From an uncultured Bacteroidaceae bacterium (GTDB lineage Bacteria > Bacteroidota > Bacteroidia > Bacteroidales > Bacteroidaceae): DNA of 9,481 nucleotides. Each line of letters starts with the position of its first letter. Within the stretch, counting starts at the first letter, position 1. The notes under the pieces were generated by a model. It did no database searches, was not told the origin of the DNA, and was given only the letters and a program-made list of their open reading frames with translations. Both the position numbers and the translations under genes were made by a program. The stretch spans positions 1 to 9,481 of the forward strand of contig CAKRYD010000044.1 in the NCBI GenBank assembly GCA_934426255.1, in the 5' to 3' direction. Positions 1 to 6,017 of the stretch are shown piece after piece.

Positions 1-104
1 CAAGACACCTTACAATGCTATTCAAGCCCTATTTGGGGTTTGATGATTTGGCATATGCCTACCGCTGAATAGTTACGTAGAGAATCAGACAAATCATGGT
101 TTTA
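1..104. other. Window-edge stretch with no supported gene
   Basis: This is the sequence downstream of the small lipoprotein gene. I see no hairpin followed by a T-run that would end the minus-strand transcript. A plus-strand frame is open from base 1 to a TAG at 70-72, but 23 codons is too short to mean anything. A 10-bp palindrome (GGCATATGCC, 50-59) is present and has no evident role. Confidence 0.5.
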
Positions 105-440
105 TCACCAATTGGGAAAGTCATGATATGTTTCTGACGAATCAAAAGTGCCGGAATAGGGATAAAATACAGAGTAAGTAGGATCGTATGAATAAGGGTT
201 CATATCAGGCAAATAGAATGGATCTCCATAACCTGTGTTAATAGTTTTATTGGGGTTGACAGTAGTAGTAAGTCCTCCTTTGTATCCATAGTCAGTTAAT
301 GAAGCCACACATCCGGATATCAGTGTCATTGTAAGGATGGTAACTATCAAGATTGACAAGCTTCCAGCGACACTCTTGTTTTGTATTCTTTCTTGCATGC
401 CATCAATAACATGCTTTCTGTTTGACTCTTTCTGTTTCAT
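105..440 (-). CDS. Small Tyr-rich putative lipoprotein, unknown function
   Basis: This encodes a 111-residue protein that I do not recognise. A hydrophobic stretch (about residues 26-41) is followed by the lipobox-like ISGC with Cys44, so a lipid-anchored, exported protein is inferred. The n-region before the hydrophobic core is unusually long. The in-frame Met15 (ATG at 398) would give a more typical 97-residue lipoprotein precursor and may be the true start. The predicted mature part (44-111) is short and rich in Tyr (10 residues), Pro, Asp, Gly and Asn, with a Tyr-Pro-Asp-rich segment at about 71-96 and no visible catalytic motif or second membrane span. It lies 161 bases downstream of the alcohol dehydrogenase gene and has its own putative promoter, so it is probably transcribed separately. 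Both ends and the signal architecture support a real gene; the function is unknown. Confidence 0.7.
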   Translation of the reverse strand: MKQKESNRKHVIDGMQERIQNKSVAGSLSILIVTILTMTLISGCVASLTDYGYKGGLTTTVNPNKTINTGYGDPFYLPDMNPYSYDPTYSVFYPYSGTFDSSETYHDFPNW

Positions 441-460
441 AGTGCGTTACTTATAGTTCT

Positions 461-502
461 TACTTGCAAGTATACGCTAATTGCGATTTGTAAAACGTTT
501 TA
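461..502. promoter_or_regulatory. Two 12-bp palindromes in the lipoprotein promoter region
   Basis: TACTTGCAAGTA (461-472) and TAAAACGTTTTA (491-502) are both perfect palindromes with centres exactly 30 bp apart, close to three helical turns. On the minus strand the first overlaps the best -7 candidate for the lipoprotein gene, TATACTTG (474 to 467, one mismatch to TAnnTTTG). The second covers the place where a -33 element would lie. This is what paired operator half-sites at a repressed promoter could look like. The two sequences differ from each other, so they need not bind the same protein. Confidence 0.35.
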
Positions 503-601
503 GCCGTTGAAAGTTTTGCCAATGATGGGTGATTTTAATATAAGTAATGATTTTGAATCGTAGCGAAGTGCGAACTGATATCTTTAGTTGTCAATATTCT
601 A

Positions 602-1774
602 TTATTTGGCCATCTCATAGATCTCGCGAGTGGCTCTTCTGTCCAGTTTGACGTAATTGCCGATGAGCTCACCTTTATCTTCGTGCAGTTTGTTTACCAA
701 GGTGTCGATGTCGGGGTTTTCAATTCCGAGTTCACGGAAAGTGATGGGCATACCTATTGATTTCAGGAATTTCTTGAATGCGAGTACGCCTTCCACGGTC
801 ATGAATCGGATGTCTTTTTTCTTTTCTACGTTCCAGACACGTTCTGCAAATTGCGCCACTTTTTCCGGCCGATGATTGGAAACCCAATTGAGCCATGCCG
901 GTTGTATGGTAGCAAGCCCTGCACCGTGTGTTACGCCGTAAAGAGCACTTACCTCGTGCTCCATGAAATGGCTGGCCCAATCTTCTTCCCGCCCTACTCC
1001 GCACATGCCGTTGTGTGCCATGGTTCCTGCCCACATCAAGTTGGCTCTTGCATCGTAATTGTCTGGTTCCCTCAAGACAATTTTGGCTTCCGTGATAATG
1101 GCTTTCAATGTGCCTTCGCAAAGGCGGTCGGTCAGTTCAACGTTTTCCGTATTGCTGAAGTATCGTTCCATGATGTGACTCATCATATCCGTGATGCCGC
1201 ATGCCGTTTGCCAAGGTGTGAGGCTGAATGTGAGTTCAGGATTCATGATTGAAAAGGCCGGCCTGAGTACCATGCCGGTTCTCAGACTGAGTTTGTGCAA
1301 GCCTTCCTTTTTTGTAATGACGCTGTTGCCTGAGGCCTCGCTGCCTGATGCTGGGATGGTTAGTACGACACCTATAGGCAATGCTTGCTGGACAGTGGCT
1401 GTTCCCATGTAAAAGTCCCAGAAATCACCTTCATAGACGGCTCCTGCGGCGATGGCCTTTGCCGTATCTATTACGGAGCCGCCGCCTATTGCTATCAGAA
1501 AATTGATGTGGTGCTTGCGTACAAGTTCGATTCCCTGATACACTTTGTCATCTGTTGGGTTGGGTTCAATTCCGCTTAGTTCCGTGCAGGCGATACCTTC
1601 TTTGATCAGTGACTCCTCTACTCTGCTTAGCAGTCCGTTTTTGACGACATGGCCTTTTCCGTAAACGATCAATGCTTTGTCGGCTCCGTATTTTGTGGCA
1701 AGTCTGCCTGTTTCTTTTTCTGTTTCGCGTCCGAAAACAAATTCCGTCGGGCTTTGATAAACGAAGTTGTTCAT
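602..1774 (-). CDS. Iron-containing alcohol/aldehyde dehydrogenase, YqhD/BDH type
   Basis: This 390-residue protein spans the full length of the group III iron-dependent dehydrogenases of the butanol-dehydrogenase/YqhD branch. These are cytosolic enzymes that interconvert aldehydes and primary alcohols with NAD(P)H. The N-terminal Rossmann-like half carries YGKGHVVKNG (38-47), at the place where YqhD has its GGGS cofactor loop, and the family signature GGGSVIDTAKA (97-107). The metal ligands are inferred by spacing with the known YqhD set: Asp196 and His200 in GITDMMSH, then His269 and His283, 14 residues apart as in YqhD. All four are present, so the enzyme looks active. It starts 76 bases after the WbqC-family stop codon and has its own -7-like element, so it is likely a separate transcription unit. 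The physiological substrate cannot be read from the sequence; detoxification of short aldehydes is one possibility. Confidence 0.93.
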   Translation of the reverse strand: MNNFVYQSPTEFVFGRETEKETGRLATKYGADKALIVYGKGHVVKNGLLSRVEESLIKEGIACTELSGIEPNPTDDKVYQGIELVRKHHINFLIAIGGGSVIDTAKAIAAGAVYEGDFWDFYMGTATVQQALPIGVVLTIPASGSEASGNSVITKKEGLHKLSLRTGMVLRPAFSIMNPELTFSLTPWQTACGITDMMSHIMERYFSNTENVELTDRLCEGTLKAIITEAKIVLREPDNYDARANLMWAGTMAHNGMCGVGREEDWASHFMEHEVSALYGVTHGAGLATIQPAWLNWVSNHRPEKVAQFAERVWNVEKKKDIRFMTVEGVLAFKKFLKSIGMPITFRELGIENPDIDTLVNKLHEDKGELIGNYVKLDRRATREIYEMAK

Positions 1775-1799
1775 ATGTCAGAATATTTATTGTTGACTA

Positions 1800-1807
1800 C
1801 AAAAGTA
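1800..1807 (-). promoter_or_regulatory. Putative -7 element of the alcohol dehydrogenase gene
   Basis: The minus strand reads TACTTTTG, a full match to the Bacteroides -7 consensus TAnnTTTG, 25 bases before the ATG at 1774. I find no clear TTTG at the expected -33 spacing. The call therefore rests on the -7 match and its position in the short gap after the WbqC-family gene. Confidence 0.45.
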
Positions 1808-1850
1808 CGTCTTTTCGTTTATCCTGTTTTGCGTAGAGCTTTAAATGAAC

Positions 1851-2498
1851 TTAAGAACTCCGTTCATTCATGAAATTCGAGATACTGTCGCGGATGACGA
1901 TAAGTGATTCCGGTCCCATATTGAAAAGCAGGTCGATAATGCTGAGGTCGGGCAAAAAGCCATAGTTCTGTTCAAACACTTGATAATACCTTTTTGGTAT
2001 GAAACCTGCAGGCATGTTTCTCTGCTTCGGGCTGATAAGGTTGCGCAGGTCTTTTTCGTCGTAGTGGGCTTGATAAGCTTGTGTGTACTCTACATCGGGT
2101 TGCAGGTCTATGAGTTTGCAAACTGTTTCGCGTAGGGCTTCGTTGAAGTCAAACAGATATTTCCAGTGGTGCTTTTCGTAGAATGGCAAGAAATCGTCGG
2201 CATAGAATTCAAAGTACGGGCTTGTAGTATATGCTGTGATGAGAGCCTGCCGGTGCAGGTGTTGCCAATTGCCGTGGTCGCTGATGAGGATGTCTTTTAT
2301 TTCGTTGTGCGACGGGTCTTGTCTGACGATGGGTATGGTCAGTGCTTGCACTCCTTCAGGAGCTGCAATGAGGCATCGGTTTCGATAGGTCTGTTTAATA
2401 TAGTGTTCGTGTCGTTCTATCAGAATATGCCGGCTGGCATACAATTGGCAATAGTAGCTTACAGGACCTAAATATGCTGTTGAAAGTATAACGTTCAT
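1851..2498 (-). CDS. WbqC-family protein
   Basis: This 215-residue protein matches the WbqC-like family as I remember it. The early segment STAYLGPVSYYCQL is followed by YIKQTYRNRCLI (33-44), a Trp-His stretch with AYTTSPYFEFYADD, and the C-terminal FGFLPDLSIIDLLFNMGP type of motif (here YGFLPDLSIIDLLFNMGP). There is no signal peptide or membrane span, so it is cytosolic. The family is named after a gene in O-antigen clusters and is often annotated as possibly acting in surface polysaccharide or amino-sugar biosynthesis, but its reaction is not established. In Bacteroidetes it commonly follows dapB and lepB. Here two glycosidase genes separate it from them, and their terminator ends just before its start codon. 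I see no Bacteroides-type promoter in the short leader, so how it is transcribed is unclear. Confidence 0.88.
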   Translation of the reverse strand: MNVILSTAYLGPVSYYCQLYASRHILIERHEHYIKQTYRNRCLIAAPEGVQALTIPIVRQDPSHNEIKDILISDHGNWQHLHRQALITAYTTSPYFEFYADDFLPFYEKHHWKYLFDFNEALRETVCKLIDLQPDVEYTQAYQAHYDEKDLRNLISPKQRNMPAGFIPKRYYQVFEQNYGFLPDLSIIDLLFNMGPESLIVIRDSISNFMNERSS

Positions 2499-2503
2499 GT
2501 CTT

Positions 2504-2542
2504 ATAAAAAGCAACCGCCTATCGTTTCCGAAAAGCGGTTGC
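2504..2542 (-). terminator. Intrinsic terminator after the second GH27 gene
   Basis: On the minus strand the arms 2542-2529 and 2524-2511 form a 14-position stem (GCAACCGC at its base) with two internal mismatches and a four-base loop, followed by TTTTTAT. It is a diverged copy of the hairpin at 4278-4309. It ends 12 bases before the WbqC-family ATG at 2498, so it may reduce transcription of that gene or affect its translation. Confidence 0.8.
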
Positions 2543-2572
2543 CATGTTATTATCAAATGCTTAATCGTTGTC

Positions 2573-4150
2573 TCAACCCTTTTTTACTTTCATGTAATCG
2601 ATGTTGGGCATCCATTGTGAAGGATTGCTGAGACGTATTTTGTTGAAGCCTTTTTTGAGTGTTACGCTGACGCTGACCTCTTTCCAGTTGTTGTGGTAGT
2701 GTCCGCTGTTAAGGCCGTTGAGTTGTTTGGTCTGTCCACCGTTGACGCTCAAGGTGATGTTGCGGTTGTCGCCCGATGCATAGCCGATGCTGATTGTGTA
2801 GGTTCCGCCTTTTTTGCTATATACATTGGGCCATTCCAGGTAGTTGTCGGCCGAGTTACCCAAGGAACCAACAAATACGCCTTGGTCGGCCGTGTCGTTG
2901 AGTGTCCACATGGGTGTCGTTCCTTTGCCCAACTCCTGATAGGCGTGCAAGTAGGCTTCTTCGGCTTGGTAAAGATGTTTTTCCGTGCGTTTTCCTGTTA
3001 CGAAGTAGGCGCATGAGCCGTGTGCAGGAATGCTGACTTCTATTGTTCCGGTGGCATTTCCCTTGTTTTGGTGGGTAAAGCAATCATATACCTTAGCTTG
3101 TCTTTCAAAGCCCAGGGCTTCCAATGAAACATTTATTTTTTTTGTCTCATCCGAGAGATTCATAACGACTACAGCACGTTTCGGCCCCATCAGTTTTTCC
3201 ATGTCTTTTGCTACAACATAAACGTCGCCTTCTCGTTGTACCACAGGTGCACCCAATCCCAGCTTGTCCTGGTTCATGGCTATGAGGTCTTTGTTCTTCA
3301 AAAGATTCAGGGAATATTCAGGAATGGTAGTCATGTCGCAACCGATGAGCAACGGTGAACTTACGATGCACCAATAGGCCATGTGCGTGTTTTCTTCGTC
3401 GTGTGATAGGGTACGGCCTATTTCAAGCATATCGGGGTCATTGTAGTGTCCGCCTCCGGTGTAGGCCTGGATATACAGGTTTTCTTTAATGATGCTCTTT
3501 ACGGATTCCCAGGCACAGTAGATGTCGCCCGTGGTACGCCAGGAATCGCTGATGTCGCTGATCCAAGTGCCGGGATAAGCCCAGCGGCATACATTGAAGA
3601 TGACGCCTTTTTTACCACAATTCTTGATGGCGTTGCTGATTTTTGTGTATTGTGCGCGTTCGTCAAGTCCCATGTGGTTACCGCCGCAGTAGTCCACTTT
3701 GATGAAGTCGAAATCCCAATCGATGAAGTAGAGTTTGCAGTCTTCGTCTTCATGTCCGGCAAATCCTACGCCCAGTCCCCACGCTTGTGTGTTGCCCGAA
3801 CCGCAGGTGTTGTCTCCTGCATCGCTATAGATACCGGCTTTAAGTCCTTTCTTGTGAATATAGTCTACCAATGAGCGCATTCCGCTTGGAAAAAGCTTTG
3901 TGTTCAGACGCAGCTTGCCGTCTTCACCGCGTCCGTCCCAATATCCGTCGTCTATATTGATAAACTTGTAACCGGCTTTGCTGAGGCCTGTTGCAACCAT
4001 TGCATCGGCTTGGCTCTTGATGACTTGTTCGTTGATTTTAAGAGCGAATGTGTTCCATGAACTCCATCCCATTGTGGGTGGGTTGAAAGCCAAACTCGGC
4101 AGCGTTGCTACACAGGTGGCCATGGCCAAAAGAATTTTGTTTCTTCTCAT
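2573..4150 (-). CDS. Secreted GH27 glycosidase (alpha-galactosidase-like), distal copy
   Basis: This 525-residue exported enzyme belongs to glycoside hydrolase family 27, the melibiase/alpha-galactosidase fold. Residues 1-21 are a type I signal peptide with likely cleavage after SLA. The (beta/alpha)8 catalytic domain covers about 24-290: MGWSSWN at 27-33, INIDDGYWDGRG at 65-76, the nucleophile Asp153 in FIKVDYC, the inferred acid/base Asp209 in SWRTTGDI, and GGGHYNDPDML at 232-242. A C-terminal beta domain follows (about 295-385). A last domain (about 393-523) contains NYLEWPNVY, GTYTISIGYASGDNR and PNIDYMKV and resembles a CBM6/CBM35-type sugar-binding sandwich. It has its own promoter and terminator. 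The family includes alpha-galactosidases, alpha-N-acetylgalactosaminidases and beta-L-arabinopyranosidases, so specificity is open. No SusC/SusD pair is nearby. Confidence 0.93.
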   Translation of the reverse strand: MRRNKILLAMATCVATLPSLAFNPPTMGWSSWNTFALKINEQVIKSQADAMVATGLSKAGYKFINIDDGYWDGRGEDGKLRLNTKLFPSGMRSLVDYIHKKGLKAGIYSDAGDNTCGSGNTQAWGLGVGFAGHEDEDCKLYFIDWDFDFIKVDYCGGNHMGLDERAQYTKISNAIKNCGKKGVIFNVCRWAYPGTWISDISDSWRTTGDIYCAWESVKSIIKENLYIQAYTGGGHYNDPDMLEIGRTLSHDEENTHMAYWCIVSSPLLIGCDMTTIPEYSLNLLKNKDLIAMNQDKLGLGAPVVQREGDVYVVAKDMEKLMGPKRAVVVMNLSDETKKINVSLEALGFERQAKVYDCFTHQNKGNATGTIEVSIPAHGSCAYFVTGKRTEKHLYQAEEAYLHAYQELGKGTTPMWTLNDTADQGVFVGSLGNSADNYLEWPNVYSKKGGTYTISIGYASGDNRNITLSVNGGQTKQLNGLNSGHYHNNWKEVSVSVTLKKGFNKIRLSNPSQWMPNIDYMKVKKG

Positions 4151-4183
4151 AATAATCTTGTGTTATATTTGTGATATATATTT

Positions 4184-4215
4184 GCAAAGGTAAGATTTTG
4201 GGCTGATTCAACAAA
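4184..4215 (-). promoter_or_regulatory. Bacteroides-type promoter of the distal GH27 gene
   Basis: The minus strand has TTTG (4215 to 4212), a 19-base spacer, then TACCTTTGC (4192 to 4184). This is a complete match to the Bacteroides -33/-7 consensus and spacing. It lies about 34 bases before the ATG at 4150 and downstream of the terminator of the first copy, so the distal GH27 gene can be transcribed on its own. Confidence 0.8.
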
Positions 4216-4270
4216 CGACATACTTGAAATTTCAGTATATTTATGACATAAGCGAAATGCACTCCTGTTT

Positions 4271-4309
4271 TATAAAAGCAACCGCCTTTCGTTTCCGAAA
4301 AGCGGTTGC
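4271..4309 (-). terminator. Intrinsic terminator after the proximal GH27 gene
   Basis: On the minus strand the arms 4309-4296 and 4291-4278 pair over 14 positions with one mismatch around a four-base loop, followed by TTTTATA. It lies 30 bases after the stop codon of the proximal GH27 gene and separates it from the promoter of the distal copy. It is the better-preserved of the two hairpin copies. Confidence 0.85.
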
Positions 4310-4339
4310 CATGTTGTTATCAAATGCTTAGTCGTTGCC

Positions 4340-5923
4340 TCAACCTTGTTTTACTTTCATGTAATCGATGTTGGGCATCCATTGCGATGGATTGCTGAGA
4401 CGTATTTTGTTGAAGCCTTTTTTGAGCTTTACTTTAACGTTGACCTCTTTCCATTTGTTGTGGTAATCTCCACTGTTAAGATTGTAGAAATACTTGGTCT
4501 GTCCGCCGTTGACGCTTAAGATCAGATTGCGGTTATCACCCGTTGCGTAGCCGATGCTGAGCGTGTAGATACCGCCTTTCTTGCTGTAGACATTGGGCCA
4601 TTCCAGATAGTTTTCTTCAGATTTGCCTAATGAAATTACGCATACACCTTGGTCGGCTGTGTCGTTGAGCGTCCACATGGGAGTGTTTTTGTTGTTAAGG
4701 TCTAATTCCTGATAAGCGTTCAGGTAGGCTTCCTCGGCCTGATAAAGATGCTTTTCCGTGCGCTTTCCTGTTACGAAGTAGGCGCATGAACCATGTGCGG
4801 GAATGCTGACCTCTATTGTTCCCATTGCTTTACCCTTGTCTTGGTGGGTAAGGCAATCGTACACTTTTGCTTGTCCTTCAAAGCCTATGGCTTCCAATGA
4901 AACGTGTATCTTTTTTGTTTCATCCGAGAGATTCATAACGACTACGGCGCGTTTCGGCCCCATCAGTTTTTCCATGTCTTTTGCTACAACGTAAACATCG
5001 CCTTCGCGCTGAACAACAGGTGCCCCCAATCCTAACTTGTCCTGGTTCATGGCTATGAGGTCTTTGTTTTTCAAAAGATTCAGGGAGTGTTCGGGTATCG
5101 TTGTCATGTCGCAGCCGATGAGCAACGGTGAACTTGTGATGCACCAATAGGCCATGTGCGTGTTTTCTTCGTCGTGTGATAGGGTACGGCCTATTTCAAG
5201 CATATCGGGGTCATTGTAGTGCCCGCCTCCGGTGTAGGCCTGTATATACAGGTTTTCTTTGACAAGGCTTCTTAGGGATTCCCAATTACATAGAATATCT
5301 TCAGTCGTGCGCCATGAATCACTGATGCCGCTGACCCATGTTCCGGGGTAAGCCCAACGGCATACATTGAAGATGACACCTTTTTTGCCGCAATTCTTGA
5401 TGGCGTTGCTGATTTTTGTATATTGTGTTCGTTCATCGGCTCCTATGTGAAAACCACCGCAATAGTCCACTTTGATAAAGTCGAAATCCCAGTCGATGAA
5501 GTAGGTTTTGCAGTCTTCCTCTTCATGTCCTGCAAATCCGATGTTCATTAATTCCGGCTTTCTGTTGCCCGATGCGCACGAGTTGTCTCCTGCATCACTG
5601 TAGATACCGGCTTTGAGTCCTTTCTTGTGAATATAGTCTACTAATGGGCGCATTCCGCTTGGAAAAAGCTTTTTGTTCACACGAAGCTTGCCGTCTTCTC
5701 CGCGTCCGTCCCAATATCCGTCATCGATATTGATAAACCTGTAGCCGTATTCGTTGAGGCCGGTGTTTATCAGCGCGTCTGCCTGATTCTTGATCAGTTG
5801 TTCGTTGATGTTAAGTGCGAAAGTGTTCCATGTACTCCAGCCCATTGTGGGTGGGCTGAAAGCCAAACTCGGAAGTGTAGCTACACAGGTGGCCATGGCC
5901 AAAAGAATCTTGTTTCTTTTCAT
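4340..5923 (-). CDS. Secreted GH27 glycosidase (alpha-galactosidase-like), proximal copy
   Basis: This is a 527-residue paralogue of the neighbouring GH27 enzyme, with the same layout: signal peptide (1-21, cleavage after SLA), catalytic domain with Asp153 as nucleophile (FIKVDYC) and Asp209 as inferred acid/base (SWRTTEDI), a C-terminal beta domain, and a CBM6/CBM35-like last domain with a two-residue longer linker at about 408-413. The copies are almost identical over residues 222-339 (two differences seen). They diverge at 119-128 (RKPELMN here, TQAWGLG in the other), 157-166 and 197-222, which lie in or next to active-site loops, so substrate preference may have shifted. It begins 94 bases after the S26 paralogue stop with its own promoter. 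No terminator is visible before it, so some readthrough from the dapB-lepB run is possible. Confidence 0.93.
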   Translation of the reverse strand: MKRNKILLAMATCVATLPSLAFSPPTMGWSTWNTFALNINEQLIKNQADALINTGLNEYGYRFINIDDGYWDGRGEDGKLRVNKKLFPSGMRPLVDYIHKKGLKAGIYSDAGDNSCASGNRKPELMNIGFAGHEEEDCKTYFIDWDFDFIKVDYCGGFHIGADERTQYTKISNAIKNCGKKGVIFNVCRWAYPGTWVSGISDSWRTTEDILCNWESLRSLVKENLYIQAYTGGGHYNDPDMLEIGRTLSHDEENTHMAYWCITSSPLLIGCDMTTIPEHSLNLLKNKDLIAMNQDKLGLGAPVVQREGDVYVVAKDMEKLMGPKRAVVVMNLSDETKKIHVSLEAIGFEGQAKVYDCLTHQDKGKAMGTIEVSIPAHGSCAYFVTGKRTEKHLYQAEEAYLNAYQELDLNNKNTPMWTLNDTADQGVCVISLGKSEENYLEWPNVYSKKGGIYTLSIGYATGDNRNLILSVNGGQTKYFYNLNSGDYHNKWKEVNVKVKLKKGFNKIRLSNPSQWMPNIDYMKVKQG

Positions 5924-5959
5924 AAGTAACTTAATATGTTTATTTCGTTGAAATCTTTC

Positions 5960-5991
5960 GCAAAGATAAACATCTGAAGTGATTTGACAAT
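5960..5991 (-). promoter_or_regulatory. Bacteroides-type promoter of the proximal GH27 gene
   Basis: The minus strand has ATTG (5991 to 5988; consensus TTTG), a 19-base spacer, then TATCTTTGC (5968 to 5960). The -7 element is 37 bases before the ATG at 5923. Apart from the promoter elements it shares little with the promoter of the distal copy, which suggests that the two genes may be regulated differently. Confidence 0.75.
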
Positions 5992-5993
5992 CT

Positions 5994-6001
5994 CCCCCCC
6001 C
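5994..6001 (-). repeat. Run of eight G beside the GH27 promoter
   Basis: Eight consecutive C on the plus strand (G on the minus strand) lie two bases upstream of the -33 element of the proximal GH27 promoter. Such homopolymers can change length by slippage. Here the run is outside the -33/-7 spacer, so a length change would only move upstream contacts. Confidence 0.6.
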
Positions 6002-6017
6002 ATCTTTTTAACACACT

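Larger units (their letters stand above)
2504..5923 (-). repeat. Tandem duplication: two GH27 gene-plus-terminator units
   Basis: The segments 2504-4150 and 4271-5923 are homologous over the whole coding region, the short 3' tail and the terminator. Homology stops sharply at both outer ends. Upstream of the two ATGs the promoter regions share little beyond the promoter elements themselves. Downstream, similarity ends a few bases past the T-run, right at the WbqC-family start in one copy. Within the unit, similarity is patchy: 3365-3487 and 5138-5260 differ at about two positions, whereas the sequence right beside them is strongly diverged. I see no transposase or flanking target-site repeats. 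Confidence 0.88.

Noticed and set aside
1..72. Plus-strand open frame from the window edge to a TAG, possibly the end of a gene
   Set aside because: Only 23 codons are visible with no recognisable motif, and an open frame of this length is common by chance.
3446..3874. 142-codon plus-strand frame opposite the distal GH27 gene
   Set aside because: It is antisense to conserved GH27 catalytic-domain codons and is explained by their composition. It has no family resemblance and no promoter.
2504..5923. Transposon or composite element carrying the GH27 pair
   Set aside because: No transposase, terminal inverted repeats or target-site duplications are visible. The only repeats are the duplicated GH27 units themselves.
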